A DNA stretch of 64,000 bases from Chloroflexus aurantiacus J-10-fl. GTDB taxonomy: Bacteria; Chloroflexota; Chloroflexia; Chloroflexales; Chloroflexaceae. Below the pieces are notes generated by a model that saw only the letters and a list, made by a program, of their open reading frames with translations, had not been told where the DNA came from and searched no databases. The DNA is taken from positions 1,550,001 to 1,614,000 of the forward strand of contig NC_010175.1 of the NCBI RefSeq assembly GCF_000018865.1, in the 5' to 3' direction. The position numbers were made by a program, and so were the translations under genes. Below are positions 50,243 through 60,600 of the stretch, piece after piece (positions within the stretch are counted from its first letter, which is position 1; each line of letters opens with the position of its first letter).

Positions 50243-51001
50243 ATGGACAAGCGACCCAGTATCAGCGTCTTTTTTCCCGCCTGCAATGATGCCGGTACAA
50301 TTGGTAGTATGGTGGTTGCAGCTATCGAGACGCTGGAAGAAATTACCGATGATTACGAGGTGATTGTTGTCGAGAATGGAAGTACTGACTACACGGTTGA
50401 TGTTCTCGAATCACTGGCAAAGCGCTATGATCGGCTGCGCGTGTACACACATCGCCAGGCGTTAGGGTACGGTGGAGCGTTACGGGTTGGCTTTGCCAAA
50501 GCAACGAAAGACCTGATCTTCTACACCGACGGCGATGCGCAGTACGATCCACGCGAACTCAAGCTTCTCTTACCGGCACTGCGTGACGATATCGACATTG
50601 TGAATGGCTGGAAGATAGATCGCGGAGACCCGTTGCATCGCATTATCATCGGTCGTATCTACCACCACACGGTGAAATTTCTCTTCGGCTTTAAATTGCG
50701 CGACGTTGACTGCGATTTTCGGCTTATTCGCCGGCATGTATTCGACGATATTGAGCTGGAATCAGACAGCGGGACGATTTGCCTGGAGCTGGTGAAGAAG
50801 CTACAAGATGCCGGCTATCGCTTCGCCGAAGTACCGGTTCATCACTACCACCGCACTTACGGCAAGAGTCAGTTCTTCAACTTCCCACGGCTCTGGCGCA
50901 CCTTTGTTCAACTTATTGGCCTGTGGTGGAAGCTGGTGGTACGTCGTGAGCACATGCGCAAGCGCAAAAAGCGCCTGGCACCTGAAGAGATTGCTCGCTA
51001 A
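50243..51001 (+). CDS. Family 2 glycosyltransferase (DPM1/ DolP-mannosyltransferase-like)
   Basis: The ATG at 50243 has GGAG nine bases upstream; in-frame ATGs at 50180 and 50228 are less likely (the first lies before the promoter). The 252-residue protein has the GT-A fold: ISVFFPACNDAGTIGSMVVA, EVIVVENGSTDYTVDVLE, ALGYGGALRVGFAKATKD and the metal motif YTDGDAQYDP. The later RIIIGRIYHHTVKFLFGFKL and DCDFRLIRRHV match dolichyl/undecaprenyl-phosphate sugar transferases. It probably loads a sugar onto a lipid carrier at the membrane. Its stop overlaps that of the converging Crp/Fnr gene. Confidence 0.9.
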   Translation: MDKRPSISVFFPACNDAGTIGSMVVAAIETLEEITDDYEVIVVENGSTDYTVDVLESLAKRYDRLRVYTHRQALGYGGALRVGFAKATKDLIFYTDGDAQYDPRELKLLLPALRDDIDIVNGWKIDRGDPLHRIIIGRIYHHTVKFLFGFKLRDVDCDFRLIRRHVFDDIELESDSGTICLELVKKLQDAGYRFAEVPVHHYHRTYGKSQFFNFPRLWRTFVQLIGLWWKLVVRREHMRKRKKRLAPEEIAR

Positions 51002-51654
51002 CTCTGAGCCAGCTCGCGTAGTCGGGATGGGTTCAACAGGGTAATGCCGGAACTATCCACGTCGAGCAGACGGGCATCGCGGAACTGATTAATGACCTTA
51101 GTCACGGTTTCGCGATACGCATTGATCATATCAGCAAGCTGTTGATGGGTGCGCCGGGGCAAGCGATTCGGTTGCGGGGCAGCCACCTGTTGCGTCTCCG
51201 ACATTTCGAGGAGGACTGAAGCCAACCGGGCCGGAACTGACTTAAAGGCCACCTCCTCAATTCGTCGGCTCACGATCATACGTTGCTGGCCGAGAAGTTC
51301 AAGCATTGCCATGGCCAGCGTCCCGTCTTCAGCCATCGCTTGCAGTACCTCACTCCGGGGAACCGCCAACACCCGTACCGGCGTCAACGCTTCGGCAAAG
51401 GTATCATAGGTTGCATCACGCTCAAAGACACTCAAGCCGAACGCCTGTCGCTCTTCGACAACACGCATAGTGAGTAGCCGTCCTTCGCGTGACGCAAGAT
51501 GTAACCCAACCTGACCACTCATTAGCAGGTAAAGGGTTTGTGCCGGTTGGGTCGGAGTGTAGATTGTATTGTGCCGGCGAAAGGATTGCGCCTGTCCAAA
51601 AGGGCTTAAACGATCCCAGACGATCACTTCCGCTTCTTGCAGCCGTGAGGTCAT
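50998..51654 (-). CDS. Crp/Fnr-family transcription regulator
   Basis: The ATG at 51654 follows AAGGGA and gives 218 residues; an upstream ATG at 51705 would add 17. The cyclic-nucleotide-binding fold covers about residues 20-140 (TIYTPTQPAQTLYLLMSGQV, LHLASREGRLLTMRVV). The C-terminal winged helix has LPRRTHQQLADMINAYRETV followed by TKVINQFRDARLLDVDSSG. There are no clustered cysteines, so it is not an FNR-type oxygen sensor. Whether it binds cAMP is open; a cAMP-making cyclase is encoded at 18.8-20.3 kb. Confidence 0.9.
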   Translation of the reverse strand: MTSRLQEAEVIVWDRLSPFGQAQSFRRHNTIYTPTQPAQTLYLLMSGQVGLHLASREGRLLTMRVVEERQAFGLSVFERDATYDTFAEALTPVRVLAVPRSEVLQAMAEDGTLAMAMLELLGQQRMIVSRRIEEVAFKSVPARLASVLLEMSETQQVAAPQPNRLPRRTHQQLADMINAYRETVTKVINQFRDARLLDVDSSGITLLNPSRLRELAQS

Positions 51655-51760
51655 TGTGGTTCCCTTTCCGTGCCCCGGTGTTCGGTCGGAATTGTGTTTC
51701 TGCATTGCTTTTGTATTGTACCATAAGGTTTCGGTAGGTGCTGCCCAAGAAAATAAGCGT

Positions 51761-51769
51761 TGGTATAAT
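51761..51769 (+). promoter_or_regulatory. Extended -10 promoter placing the start at the ATG
   Basis: TGGTATAAT ends six bases before the ATG at 51776, so the predicted transcription start coincides with the start codon and leaves no room for a ribosome binding site. Confidence 0.6.
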
Positions 51770-51775
51770 ATTTCT

Positions 51776-53479
51776 ATGCATAACGATTACAGGCTTCGCC
51801 ACAACCGATTGCTATTCATCTTGATCATGTTGAGCGTCCTCCTGGCTGCATGTGCCACACTCCCCCCACCGACGCCAACGGCAACGATGCTGCCTACAGC
51901 CACGCTCCCACCAACGGCAACCCCACTTCCCCGTGGTGGTACACTGAGCATACGAATTGCTGCTCCTGTTACCGATCTGCGCCCCTGGCAGCCACGTTCT
52001 CGTGGTGAAGAACATCTGATCAGTCTGCTCTACAGTGGTTTGATGCGTCTCGATGCCGATCTGTGGCCAAACCCCGATCTGGCTGAGCGGCTTGACATTG
52101 ATGTCGATGGACGACGATTGACGTTTACGCTCCGTCAGAACGTGTACTGGCACGACGGTGAACCGCTGACGGCTGCCGATGTGCTCTTCACATTGGAAGC
52201 GCTGCGCAGTCTGCCCGAAACCAGTACTGCCCTCCTGGCCGACCTGCGCTACATTGCTGCGGCGTCTGCCCCTGATGAACGCACGGTCGTGATTGAGTTG
52301 CGCAGCCGCTATGCGCCGATGCTGAGTCTGCTAGCCGTTCCTATCTTACCCCGTCACCTGTTTGCCGGGCGTGATGTGAGTCAGATCAATTTTCTTGATC
52401 AGCCGATTGGGAGCGGCCCTTTTCGTCTGCGGGAACGGCAGGCCGATGGCAGTCTGGTGCTGGAACGACACGATCAGTATCATCACGGCTCACCACTCCT
52501 CGATCAGGTGATGCTGACAGTCATGCCGGAAACAGCGACAGCTCAGCAAGCCCTTCGTGATGGGCAATTGTTGGTGGCCGAACTGCCCTGGGGTGCCCAG
52601 GATGCGCTCGTTGATGTCACAACCTTGCGTAATGGCAGTATTCCCGAAAATGGGGTCTATTTTCTGGCCTTCAATTTGCGTCCCGGTCGTCCGTTTGCCG
52701 ATGTGCGCCTGCGGCAGGCGCTGGCAACGGCTATCGATTTGCCGCGCCTGGTGGAGACGGCAACCAAGGGGGTGGGGGTGCCGGTCGGCAATGGCGCCTT
52801 GCCGGGTAGCTGGGCCGATCTGACGCCGCCACTGCCGGCTGGCGACCTGCCGGCTGCACGCGAGATACTTGATGCCGCCGGTTGGGTATTGCCTCCCGGT
52901 GCAACAATCCGCCAACGGGAGGGAGTACCGCTGATCGCCCGCCTCTACGTTCGGAACGATGATGAACGGCGATTGGTGGCTGCCCGTCGCATCGCCGAAA
53001 TTGCTGCCAGCATCGGTATCCAGATTGTCGTAGAACCGGCTGATTTCGCAACCGTCATTCTGGCACGCTACGTGGCACCATACGATTTCGACCTCTTGCT
53101 GGGAAGCTGGTTGAACGGCGCCGGTGATCCGAACTTTGCCGATACGATGTTCTACGACCCCGATGATTTTGCGCTCTTCCATTCCAGTCAGCTTGAACAG
53201 GGGCCGGGTGACACCCGTGCTACCCGCAATTTTGTTGGCTTCAACGATCCGGTGTACGACGAGCAGGCACTGATTGCCCGTCAGCTCTACGGTCGTGAGG
53301 AACGGCGCAGTGCAATTGCCCAGACCCAGGCTCGCCTGGCCAGTGAATTGCCTTACCTCTACTTATGGGTTGATCGCACCGCAGTCGTGATCAACACACG
53401 GGTACAAACGCTTGACGGGCCGGTTGATCTGACGACACCGCGCTACTTGTGGAATATTGAACGCTGGTACCTTCAGTAA
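51776..53479 (+). CDS. ABC transporter solute-binding lipoprotein, family 5
   Basis: The 567-residue protein has a lipoprotein signal (LLFILIMLSVLLAAC, cysteine near residue 24), a Thr/Pro-rich spacer (PPPTPTATMLPTATLPPTAT) that tethers it to the membrane, and the family 5 oligopeptide-binding fold: RRLTFTLRQNVYWHDGEPLT, AADVLFTLEALRSLPETST, IGSGPFRLRERQADGSL, FADVRLRQALATAIDLPRLV and DFDLLLGSWLNGAGDPNFAD. No permease follows; the next gene is an ATPase of a different type. A far-upstream ATG at 51569 is rejected because it would remove the signal peptide from the N-terminus. Confidence 0.9.
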   Translation: MHNDYRLRHNRLLFILIMLSVLLAACATLPPPTPTATMLPTATLPPTATPLPRGGTLSIRIAAPVTDLRPWQPRSRGEEHLISLLYSGLMRLDADLWPNPDLAERLDIDVDGRRLTFTLRQNVYWHDGEPLTAADVLFTLEALRSLPETSTALLADLRYIAAASAPDERTVVIELRSRYAPMLSLLAVPILPRHLFAGRDVSQINFLDQPIGSGPFRLRERQADGSLVLERHDQYHHGSPLLDQVMLTVMPETATAQQALRDGQLLVAELPWGAQDALVDVTTLRNGSIPENGVYFLAFNLRPGRPFADVRLRQALATAIDLPRLVETATKGVGVPVGNGALPGSWADLTPPLPAGDLPAAREILDAAGWVLPPGATIRQREGVPLIARLYVRNDDERRLVAARRIAEIAASIGIQIVVEPADFATVILARYVAPYDFDLLLGSWLNGAGDPNFADTMFYDPDDFALFHSSQLEQGPGDTRATRNFVGFNDPVYDEQALIARQLYGREERRSAIAQTQARLASELPYLYLWVDRTAVVINTRVQTLDGPVDLTTPRYLWNIERWYLQ

Positions 53480-53509
53480 CCCGGTAAACAGGTTAGCGGT
53501 GGAGGTCGC

Positions 53510-54562
53510 ATGAAAAATCCCTTCGCTGAGCGCGGACGGATTACCGATCCGGGCAAATTTGTTGGTCGCTGGCGCGAGCTGGGAGCGGCATGTGAACAAC
53601 TCGAACGCCGTCGCCCACTCTTGCTGTACGGGCCGAGCGGGAGTGGTCGATCATCGCTGTTGACGCACCTGGCACAGGCCGCTGGAGCAGTGCTGGAAAT
53701 CCCCAATCTGAACGCCTTCTACCTTGATCTTTCCCTGTTGCCTGATGCGGCGACAACGTATGGTCTGATCGTTCGTGCTCTGGGGGGGAGTGAACCAACG
53801 ATTGCGGCTTTGGAACAGCGTCTGGCGGCCAGTGGCAGGCCGGTCTTGATCTGTCTCGATGGGGTCGAGGCCGCGATTGCCGCCGGTTGGGGTGAAGACC
53901 TGCTCGAACGATTGGGCCGCCTGGCCCGGCGAAGTGCGCCCGGCTACCACGGAGTAGCCGGGCCAACCGGGCAAACGCTGGCATACGATCTGATGGTTGT
54001 CGGGGCCATCCGTGGCACACCACCCATGCTGAGTGAACCATTCGCCACGGTGCGGCTAGGGCCATTGAGCTTCGCCGAAGCGCGCCTTTTGCTCGATAGC
54101 TACCTCGAAGAAGGTGAGCGTCTGTTTAGTGCTGATGAAGTACGCGAGTTGATGACGCTGAGTGCCGGTCAGCCGGCCTTTTTGCAGCGTGCGGCCTACC
54201 ATCTCTACGAGACGCGCCGGCGGCCAACATACCGCTGGCGGAAAGCGTACCGGGCCGAGCTACGCGAACATCCACCGCTCGATAACCCCTTACCACCTGC
54301 TATTTTCGAGACAGACGAAGACGATGACGACGAAACTGATGATACGTTACCCGAACAGCTAGAGAGGGCAACGCCGGTGCGCCGTCGTCTGCGGGCCAGT
54401 CATCCGCCCGGTGACGATTTGCGTCCGCTGTTGGCAGCCGTTGGGCCGTTGCTGGCCGGTCTGATCAGTTTTCAGGCCAGTAGTTCCTGGCCGGTAGGTA
54501 TCGCAATTGGTGCCGCAGGTTATCTGGCCGTGATCGCCTGGAACTGGCGCCGGAGCGAGTAG
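53510..54562 (+). CDS. AAA-type ATPase with C-terminal membrane segment
   Basis: The 350-residue protein opens with NPFAERGRITDPGKFVGRWR and then Walker A in LLYGPSGSGRSSLLTHLAQA; Walker B is LICLDGVEAAI. The lid part contains FAEARLLLDSYLEE and LSAGQPAFLQRAAYHLYE, like AAA_16/STAND-type ATPases. An acidic linker (TDEDDDDETDD) leads to two short hydrophobic stretches at the C-terminus (LLAAVGPLLAGLISF, GIAIGAAGYLAVIAW). It starts 30 bases after the binding-protein gene and is probably cotranscribed, but it is not an ABC ATPase. Role unknown. Confidence 0.82.
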   Translation: MKNPFAERGRITDPGKFVGRWRELGAACEQLERRRPLLLYGPSGSGRSSLLTHLAQAAGAVLEIPNLNAFYLDLSLLPDAATTYGLIVRALGGSEPTIAALEQRLAASGRPVLICLDGVEAAIAAGWGEDLLERLGRLARRSAPGYHGVAGPTGQTLAYDLMVVGAIRGTPPMLSEPFATVRLGPLSFAEARLLLDSYLEEGERLFSADEVRELMTLSAGQPAFLQRAAYHLYETRRRPTYRWRKAYRAELREHPPLDNPLPPAIFETDEDDDDETDDTLPEQLERATPVRRRLRASHPPGDDLRPLLAAVGPLLAGLISFQASSSWPVGIAIGAAGYLAVIAWNWRRSE

Positions 54563-54603
54563 ACGCATCTATATCGTTGACAGGCCGTGTACCGGCACAC
54601 ATT

Positions 54604-55482
54604 CTAATCACTGGCAAGCTTGTGTGGAGTGAACACGCCAGCCGGAAAACTACAGGCAATCAGCTCTTCAACCAGCCCGCGACGTGAGCCGTTGCAATTG
54701 ATTTTACGACTGGCCAGCACAACATCGACCCGGCAGGCGTTGGCGTACAACTGATGTGCCAGGGTTGTTGATGAATTCGAGAGCATCACGAAACAATTCC
54801 GCGCTGCCAGTTGATGAAAGACCAGGGCAAGCCGACGCTGTTCACCCTCATCGAAGCCGCGTCGTGTGTAACTGGTAAAGGAAGCGGTACTGCTTACCGG
54901 CACATACGGCGGATCGAAGTAGACAAAATCACCCGCCTGAGCCTCATCGAGGACAGCCGCGAAATCGGCCACCCGCAGATCAACATTGCGTAAGGCCCGA
55001 CTCACCTCACGGAGATTATCGCTGTCTACAATCTGCGGATTCTTGTAATAGCCGAAGGGGGCGTTGAACTGCCCCTTATTGTTCAGGCGATAGAGACCAT
55101 TGTAGCAGGTGCGATTGAGAAAGATGGTGCGGGCTGCACGTTCCACCCGTGAGCGACGAGCAAAATCTGGTTGGCGATCCCAACTGCGAATATCGTAGAA
55201 GAAATCACGGTCGGTCGCATACGGGCGCAGACGATGCAGCAGTTCAATCAGATCCTCAACCTCATCACGAACAGCAATGTAACAGTCGATCAGTTCCGCG
55301 TTGAGGTCGCTCAGCATGGCCCCGTGTCGCAACAGACCATTGTTCCAGAGGTAAAAGAAGAGTGCGCCACCACCGACAAACGGCTCGTGATAGCGGCCAA
55401 AACGCTCTGGAATGCGCCGCGAAAGCTCTGGCAAGAGCTGACTTTTCCCACCAGCCCACTTGAGGAATGGACGCGCAGGCAC
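54604..55482 (-). CDS. dam: Dam-type DNA adenine-N6 methyltransferase (D12 class)
   Basis: The preferred start is GTG 55482, six bases after AGGAG, giving 292 residues; ATG 55530 would add 16 without a ribosome binding site. Motif order is that of Dam/DpnM enzymes: RPFLKWAGGKSQLLPELSRR, EPFVGGGALFFYLWN for S-adenosylmethionine, the linker YYNGLYRLNNKGQFNAPFGYY-like segment, and the catalytic DPPYVPVSSTASFTSYTRRG. The expected target is GATC or a relative. No restriction endonuclease gene adjoins, so it is a solitary methylase in this window. It converges with the ATPase gene. Confidence 0.9.
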   Translation of the reverse strand: MPARPFLKWAGGKSQLLPELSRRIPERFGRYHEPFVGGGALFFYLWNNGLLRHGAMLSDLNAELIDCYIAVRDEVEDLIELLHRLRPYATDRDFFYDIRSWDRQPDFARRSRVERAARTIFLNRTCYNGLYRLNNKGQFNAPFGYYKNPQIVDSDNLREVSRALRNVDLRVADFAAVLDEAQAGDFVYFDPPYVPVSSTASFTSYTRRGFDEGEQRRLALVFHQLAARNCFVMLSNSSTTLAHQLYANACRVDVVLASRKINCNGSRRGLVEELIACSFPAGVFTPHKLASD

Positions 55483-55498
55483 ACAAGGCTCCTCGCCA

Positions 55499-55520
55499 AA
55501 CCTGCCAGACCAGGCAGGTT
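55499..55520. promoter_or_regulatory. Palindrome in the dam leader
   Basis: AACCTGCC and GGCAGGTT flank a 6-base spacer between the predicted transcription start and the preferred GTG start. It could be an operator or an RNA hairpin that limits translation. Confidence 0.4.
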
Positions 55521-55550
55521 CGACTCCCATATGCGGTTATTGAGAATTGG

Positions 55551-55559
55551 ATTATAACA
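55551..55559 (-). promoter_or_regulatory. Extended -10 promoter of dam
   Basis: The minus strand reads TGTTATAAT; predicted start near 55544, leader about 60 bases to GTG 55482. Confidence 0.5.
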
Positions 55560-56252
55560 TATCGCATAGAAGAGCTATGTGCAAAACGGCCACGGCCTGA
55601 TCTGGCGTCGGGTTGGTTTGGGTCGAGATTACAGGCATCTCGGTCATCGGTATTTCTTGATGATATAGTAGCGATCTCGTGGTAATTTCTTCCCTGGACT
55701 TGGAGCGGAAATGGGTTCATGCAGGCCAAACTGGCAGAGATAATATCAAATGTTGGCTTCCATCGCACCTGACGTCACACCGTTATCACACACTTCTAAC
55801 GAACAGGAACCAGACCCGGTCATCTACCCGCATATCGCCCATCCTGGCAGTTGCACAACCTATCAATCCCCGCACCAGCGGCAAGAAGCCTCTCAAGCTC
55901 TTGCCCGACCAGAGCCTGGAGGTGGTCGTTAGATTGACCCAACCGGTGCCTCATAGCTGACTGAGCGCACCAATCGTCGAATCTACTCACAACCTGGTGA
56001 TATCTATCTCTGAATACTAACTATGCCACGCACATCGCATTCGCAGTCATGGCACGCTGTGCGTTCCTGACAATGCAACCGAACATCATTCAGTAACGAA
56101 CTAACGAATTGGTAGTCTCAGCTATGATGCACATCATCTATCCTGCTATCACACACACGACGTAACGCAATAGCCTGAAAAAACAGGCTCGCTATAGATT
56201 CACGAAACAGGTTTTAGCCGCAACATTTTGTGGAAAGATTCGGACATTTATA
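55560..56252. other. Intergenic region without a supported gene
   Basis: About 690 bases between dam and the importer operon. Reading frames are short and lack start signals. I see no long inverted repeat before 56253. Confidence 0.5.
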
Positions 56253-56291
56253 CAGAGACACAAAGGTGCAAAGAAAACCTTTGTGTCTCTG
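56253..56291 (-). terminator. Hairpin downstream of the ABC importer operon
   Basis: A perfect 14-bp stem (CAGAGACACAAAGG and its complement) with an 11-base loop lies 69 bases after the last importer gene. The loop is A-rich on the plus strand, but there is no T run after the stem, so it may be an RNA-stabilising or factor-dependent stop. Confidence 0.6.
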
Positions 56292-56360
56292 TGTAGAGAT
56301 ACCAGAAGATCTTGTTTTTACCCAAGACTCGCCATCCTGCTCCTGGCAACCAGATAACGT

Positions 56361-57173
56361 TTACACCGTCGAGAGATCCCATTCCTCATAGATTTTGGGC
56401 ACATCACTGATCAATCGGCGGGTATACGGATGTTTTGGCTGCAAAATCACATCATCGGCAGAACCCCTCTCAACGAAGCGTCCACGTTCCATGATGTAGA
56501 TTGTATCTGAAACATAATAGGCCAGACCAATGTCGTGGGTGATAAAAATAAGCGTCATGCCAGTTTCGCTGCGCAGCTTCATCAGATAATCCAGAATAGT
56601 TGCGCGTGAACAGGCATCGATCATGGAAGTCGGTTCATCCGCTATCAAAATTTTGGGTTTCAGGAGGAAAATGCGAGCGATCATCAAGCGCTGCATTTGT
56701 CCACCTGACAGCTCGAAGGGATATTTGTTGGTCAGCTCGGCGAACTTCAGGTTGACAAAACTGCACGCCTCCGTCATCAACTCCACCTTCTGTTCGCGCG
56801 GAAGGTTACCCCCGCCGCGCATTCGGATACAATCAAGCAGTACGGAGTCGATCTTATGGAAGATATTGTAGGAAGAGAATGGATCCTGAAAGATAGCCTG
56901 GATGTTGCGCCAGTATTCCTGCTTCTTTTTGCCGGAGCTGAGGTCGCGTTTCTTTCCCTGGAAGTAAATTTCCCCCTCAGTGGCATTGATCAGCCCTAGC
57001 AACATCTTTGCCAGAGTAGTCTTACCACTACCCGACTCACCGACAATCGAGACGATTTCTCCTTCGTGGAAATCAAAATCAACATGATCGACGGCGATCG
57101 TCTTGTGACGGCCAAAGCCGAAAATTTTGGTAACTCCTCTACCGCTCAAACACGGATTTCCCTTGCTCACCAT
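56361..57173 (-). CDS. Oligopeptide-type ABC transporter ATPase (OppF/DppF-like)
   Basis: The 270-residue ATPase has Walker A in [20 protein letters not shown], the signature [17 protein letters not shown] and Walker [14 protein letters not shown], then the switch His in [15 protein letters not shown]. It lacks the iron-sulphur/C-terminal zinc-like extension of many OppF proteins and ends soon after the [20 protein letters not shown] segment common to this class. It overlaps the OppD-like gene by 35 bases and is the last gene of the importer operon. Confidence 0.93.
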   Translation of the reverse strand: MVSKGNPCLSGRGVTKIFGFGRHKTIAVDHVDFDFHEGEIVSIVGESGSGKTTLAKMLLGLINATEGEIYFQGKKRDLSSGKKKQEYWRNIQAIFQDPFSSYNIFHKIDSVLLDCIRMRGGGNLPREQKVELMTEACSFVNLKFAELTNKYPFELSGGQMQRLMIARIFLLKPKILIADEPTSMIDACSRATILDYLMKLRSETGMTLIFITHDIGLAYYVSDTIYIMERGRFVERGSADDVILQPKHPYTRRLISDVPKIYEEWDLSTV

Positions 57174-58185
57174 GGTTGTATGCCCTCCTCAACTCCTCCT
57201 CTGACAAAATGCACCGATAGGCACGGCCCTGGCTTACCTCGTATAGAGGAACCGACATGACTCTGCACTCTGGCTTGACATATTTACAACGGTCAGCAAA
57301 GCGACAACCGGGTGGCGGGTTTTTGAGGTTTGGCGGTGCGCCGGGAATGGCAGTCAGCTTGGCACTGCGCAAGCCACTCTCTGGCACAAGGATCGACCCC
57401 ATTAACCCTTTGGAATATGGATGGAGTGGGTCAAAGACCGTCTGTTTGGCCGTACCCTTTTCGACGATCTGCCCTGCATACATAACCATGATGTCATCGG
57501 CGACATTGTAAAGCAGCGGCAACTCATGCGTGATAAAAATCATCGCCTTGATGAAGCCACTCTCCATCATGTCGCGCAACATCTTGATAACCATCTTCTG
57601 CGAAGTAACATCTAGTGCCGAAGAGGGTTCATCAGCGATCAACACCTTTGGTGTCAGGATCACGGCCACAGCAATCACCGTGCGTTGCTTCATACCACCC
57701 GACAATTCCACCGGATATTTGTACAGCACCTCGGGCGGTAGACCGAGCCGCTCAAACAAAGCGCGGGCGTGATCAAGGATCATCTGCCTGGTCCAGCTCG
57801 GCTCATGGGCACGAATGACATCACCGATGAAGTCGATGACTTTACGTGTCGGGTTAAGCGCATTCATTGCCGCCTGCGGGATGTAGGCAATCTCTTTCCC
57901 CAGAATCGACTTGCGCACCTCATCCGGTTTCATGCCGGTAATATTCTGTCCGTCGATGATAATCTCGCCGCTAATGTAATGGAGGGGTGGAAAGTAGTAG
58001 CCCATCAGACTGAGGGCCAATGTCGATTTGCCACAGCCTGACTCACCAGCGATACCGAGAGTCTTGCCTTCCTCGATCTTCAGCGATACGCGGTCAACGG
58101 CATAGACGTCTTCCTTGTAGCGGGTGACATATTTGGTAGTGAGGTCACGGACCTCAAGCATGACTTTTCCCATCGCTTTACTCAA
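57139..58185 (-). CDS. Oligopeptide-type ABC transporter ATPase (OppD/DppD-like)
   Basis: The 348-residue ATPase has Walker [21 protein letters not shown], the signature [17 protein letters not shown], Walker [14 protein letters not shown] and the switch His in [10 protein letters not shown]. The C-terminal oligopeptide-transporter domain is complete with [15 protein letters not shown] and the cysteine segment [17 protein letters not shown] that binds an iron-sulphur cluster in this class. It overlaps the permease gene start-to-stop by four bases. Confidence 0.94.
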   Translation of the reverse strand: MSKAMGKVMLEVRDLTTKYVTRYKEDVYAVDRVSLKIEEGKTLGIAGESGCGKSTLALSLMGYYFPPLHYISGEIIIDGQNITGMKPDEVRKSILGKEIAYIPQAAMNALNPTRKVIDFIGDVIRAHEPSWTRQMILDHARALFERLGLPPEVLYKYPVELSGGMKQRTVIAVAVILTPKVLIADEPSSALDVTSQKMVIKMLRDMMESGFIKAMIFITHELPLLYNVADDIMVMYAGQIVEKGTAKQTVFDPLHPYSKGLMGSILVPESGLRSAKLTAIPGAPPNLKNPPPGCRFADRCKYVKPECRVMSVPLYEVSQGRAYRCILSEEELRRAYNHGEQGKSVFER

Positions 58186-59441
58186 TCTCTCAAAGCAGGG
58201 TTGAAAACCTGATCAAGACCAGTGTTCATCAGATTCATCGAGAAGGAGATCAATGCAATTGTCACGAGCACCGGCAGATAGGCCCACCATTTGCCTAGAA
58301 TATGCGCCTGATAAATCATGGCCCAGTTCATCATCAACCCCAAGGTCGGTGTTTCGGTAGTGCGTGGACCAAGACCCAGGATAGATAGACCTGCCTCTGC
58401 TAAAATGCCCGATGAGACTTGCAGGATGAATGCCATCACTACATATGAGGCAATGTAGGGCAGAATATCGGTCAGAATGATACGAGGCACCGAATGGCCG
58501 GAGAGTTTCGATAAATTGACATGATCACGATTACGCAGGGAAAGTACCTGCGACCGTACAGCTCTGGCTGTCCACACCCACGAGGTCAAGCCAATTACAG
58601 CAGCAATGGTAATTGCTCCGCGCTGATCCTGACCAATACTGAACGAAATGAGAATGAGCAGCACAAACGTGGGAATAACGGTAAATAAGTTGGTTAAGAA
58701 CATGATCATGTCATCAACTAGCCCACCAATATATCCTGCCAGTAGCCCTAATGTCAGGCCGATGGTAGTAGCAATCAATCCTGCAACCAGTCCGATTACC
58801 AGAGAAACCGCCGTAGCTGTCACCAGTTGGGTCAGTACGTCACGTCCAAAATTATCCGTGCCCAATGGCAGAATGCGCACATTAGCGATCTCACCCACGT
58901 TAGCGTAGTCCGTTTGTTGGATTATCGCTTTCTGCTCGAGGGCACCCGTCGCTGAGTTGGGCACAGCAATGATCGCCGGCTCCGTAGAGAGTAGCCCTTC
59001 AAGAGCAGCATCAACCCGTTGGAAATAGCGCTGCCGGGCAAAGGTCATGCCCTCTAAGCGCAGGTTCGGATCATAGTTCGCCTCCCAGAGTGCCAACAAC
59101 TTTTCCGTATCGTTGGTATCGATCTCTTCTGCGGGCACCCCGAACGCGACCAGCCACTCCTTCATGGCAACACGGTCTTCCTGACGCAACCGGTTTTCAA
59201 TGCGCTTGACGGCGGCGTCCTCAAGGTTAAGCGTATACAAGACCGGCGAGTTGACGGCATCGTAGACACTGACATAGATACCAGGTGGGAAGAACGTTCC
59301 CTGCCCAATGATCTGTAACGGTGGATGGCGCACGATTAAAGGGTAAACAATGACAATCAGGAGGATTGTCATCAGGATAGTGAATCCCACCACAAACTTA
59401 CCAGAGCGAAAAACCTGTCGAAGTGTGTGTTGCATAAGCAC
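58182..59441 (-). CDS. Oligopeptide-type ABC transporter permease (DppC-like) with extracytoplasmic insert
   Basis: The 419-residue permease has a first membrane helix ([20 protein letters not shown]), then about 150 residues outside the membrane, longer than in a typical DppC of about 300 residues, including [20 protein letters not shown]. The transporter core follows: [40 protein letters not shown] and the EAA-like loop [20 protein letters not shown]. It forms the channel with the DppB-like protein encoded eight bases upstream. Confidence 0.92.
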   Translation of the reverse strand: MLMQHTLRQVFRSGKFVVGFTILMTILLIVIVYPLIVRHPPLQIIGQGTFFPPGIYVSVYDAVNSPVLYTLNLEDAAVKRIENRLRQEDRVAMKEWLVAFGVPAEEIDTNDTEKLLALWEANYDPNLRLEGMTFARQRYFQRVDAALEGLLSTEPAIIAVPNSATGALEQKAIIQQTDYANVGEIANVRILPLGTDNFGRDVLTQLVTATAVSLVIGLVAGLIATTIGLTLGLLAGYIGGLVDDMIMFLTNLFTVIPTFVLLILISFSIGQDQRGAITIAAVIGLTSWVWTARAVRSQVLSLRNRDHVNLSKLSGHSVPRIILTDILPYIASYVVMAFILQVSSGILAEAGLSILGLGPRTTETPTLGLMMNWAMIYQAHILGKWWAYLPVLVTIALISFSMNLMNTGLDQVFNPALRD

Positions 59442-59449
59442 TTATCCTC

Positions 59450-60454
59450 TCAATCAGACTGAGCCGCCTTTATACGCGGGTCGATCACGCCATATAAAAT
59501 TTCGAGGATAAAGTTGGCGGTCAATACCATAAATGTGATGATCAAGGTTGCCGCAGAGATGAGCGGGTAATCCTGCCCCATAACGGCATTCAGGAGCGTT
59601 GTACCAAGACCCGGATAGCTAAAGACGATCTCCGCAATCAGCGCACCGCCCACCATCGTGCCGAGTGACAATGCCAGACCGGTTACCTGTGGCAACATGG
59701 CGTTGCGAAAGACATAAGTGACAATCTTGTCGTCTTTGATTCCCATGAAGCGAGCGAATTTCACGTAATCCGCATTCAGTTCATAAATTGACATCGAACG
59801 CATGCCAATTGCCTGCCCGCCGATGGCAATCAACACAATCGACCAGAAGGGTAGCTGGTAGTGGATAAAAGCTGACCATAGAAACGTTGGTGTCAGGCCA
59901 GGAATAAGCGTATAGCCGTAGCCTCCCGAAGTGGGAAACCACTTCAAATACACCGCAAAGATCACCAGTAAAATCACTGCCATCCCAAAAGCCGGAAAGC
60001 TGCTCAAGAAGAGTGCAGAGGGCATGAGTACCTTATCAAAGCCGCCCCGGAGATAGGCAGCCATGGCACCGAGCAAGTTTCCTAAAATCCAGCCAACAAG
60101 GATGGCTGGAAACTGCAAGATCAGTGTCCACCCAATCGACGAACCAATCACCTCGGCCACTGTGCGTGGATACTGACTAAATGAAAACCCGAAGTCACCC
60201 CGAAACACATTGCGTACGTAAATAAAAAACTGCTCGATAATCGGCTTATCGGTGCCAAACAGCTCAGTATATTGCTGATAGATTGCCTGCACACCGGTTG
60301 GATTGCTGATGCCTTGCGCCTGCCGTGCCACGATTGCGGCAACCGGATCACCTGGCATTAGACGAGGCAACGTAAAATTCAGGACGAAGGCAAAGACAAA
60401 GGTGATTACAAACCAACCGAGTTTGTTGAGAAAATATCTGATGTACCCTTTCAA
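59450..60454 (-). CDS. Oligopeptide-type ABC transporter permease (DppB-like)
   Basis: The 334-residue permease has the DppB start [28 protein letters not shown], the periplasmic [20 protein letters not shown] and [14 protein letters not shown], then six membrane helices with the coupling loop [20 protein letters not shown]. It is full length. It lies about 190 bases after the binding-protein gene, beyond a strong hairpin that may reduce read-through. Confidence 0.94.
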   Translation of the reverse strand: MKGYIRYFLNKLGWFVITFVFAFVLNFTLPRLMPGDPVAAIVARQAQGISNPTGVQAIYQQYTELFGTDKPIIEQFFIYVRNVFRGDFGFSFSQYPRTVAEVIGSSIGWTLILQFPAILVGWILGNLLGAMAAYLRGGFDKVLMPSALFLSSFPAFGMAVILLVIFAVYLKWFPTSGGYGYTLIPGLTPTFLWSAFIHYQLPFWSIVLIAIGGQAIGMRSMSIYELNADYVKFARFMGIKDDKIVTYVFRNAMLPQVTGLALSLGTMVGGALIAEIVFSYPGLGTTLLNAVMGQDYPLISAATLIITFMVLTANFILEILYGVIDPRIKAAQSD

Positions 60455-60600
60455 CGCAACCCTGCCTTCCGTTTGTCAATCCCCACCGGCTTGCTCAGAG
60501 CGAAGCCGTATTCCGGAGAACCATCTTCCAGAACAAGACCCTACATCCAAAATGCCTGGAAACACGTTTGAGCCTGTGAGTTGAGCATGTCAGTGATTTG

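Noticed and set aside
51569-51775. Long N-terminal extension of the binding lipoprotein at 51776
   Set aside because: It overlaps the Crp/Fnr gene on the other strand and would place a signal peptide about 70 residues into the protein.
55510-55540. tRNA-like T-loop word GGTTCGACTCCC
   Set aside because: The flanking bases do not form a five-pair T stem, there is no matching acceptor or anticodon arm, and the stretch lies at the start of the dam gene and its leader.
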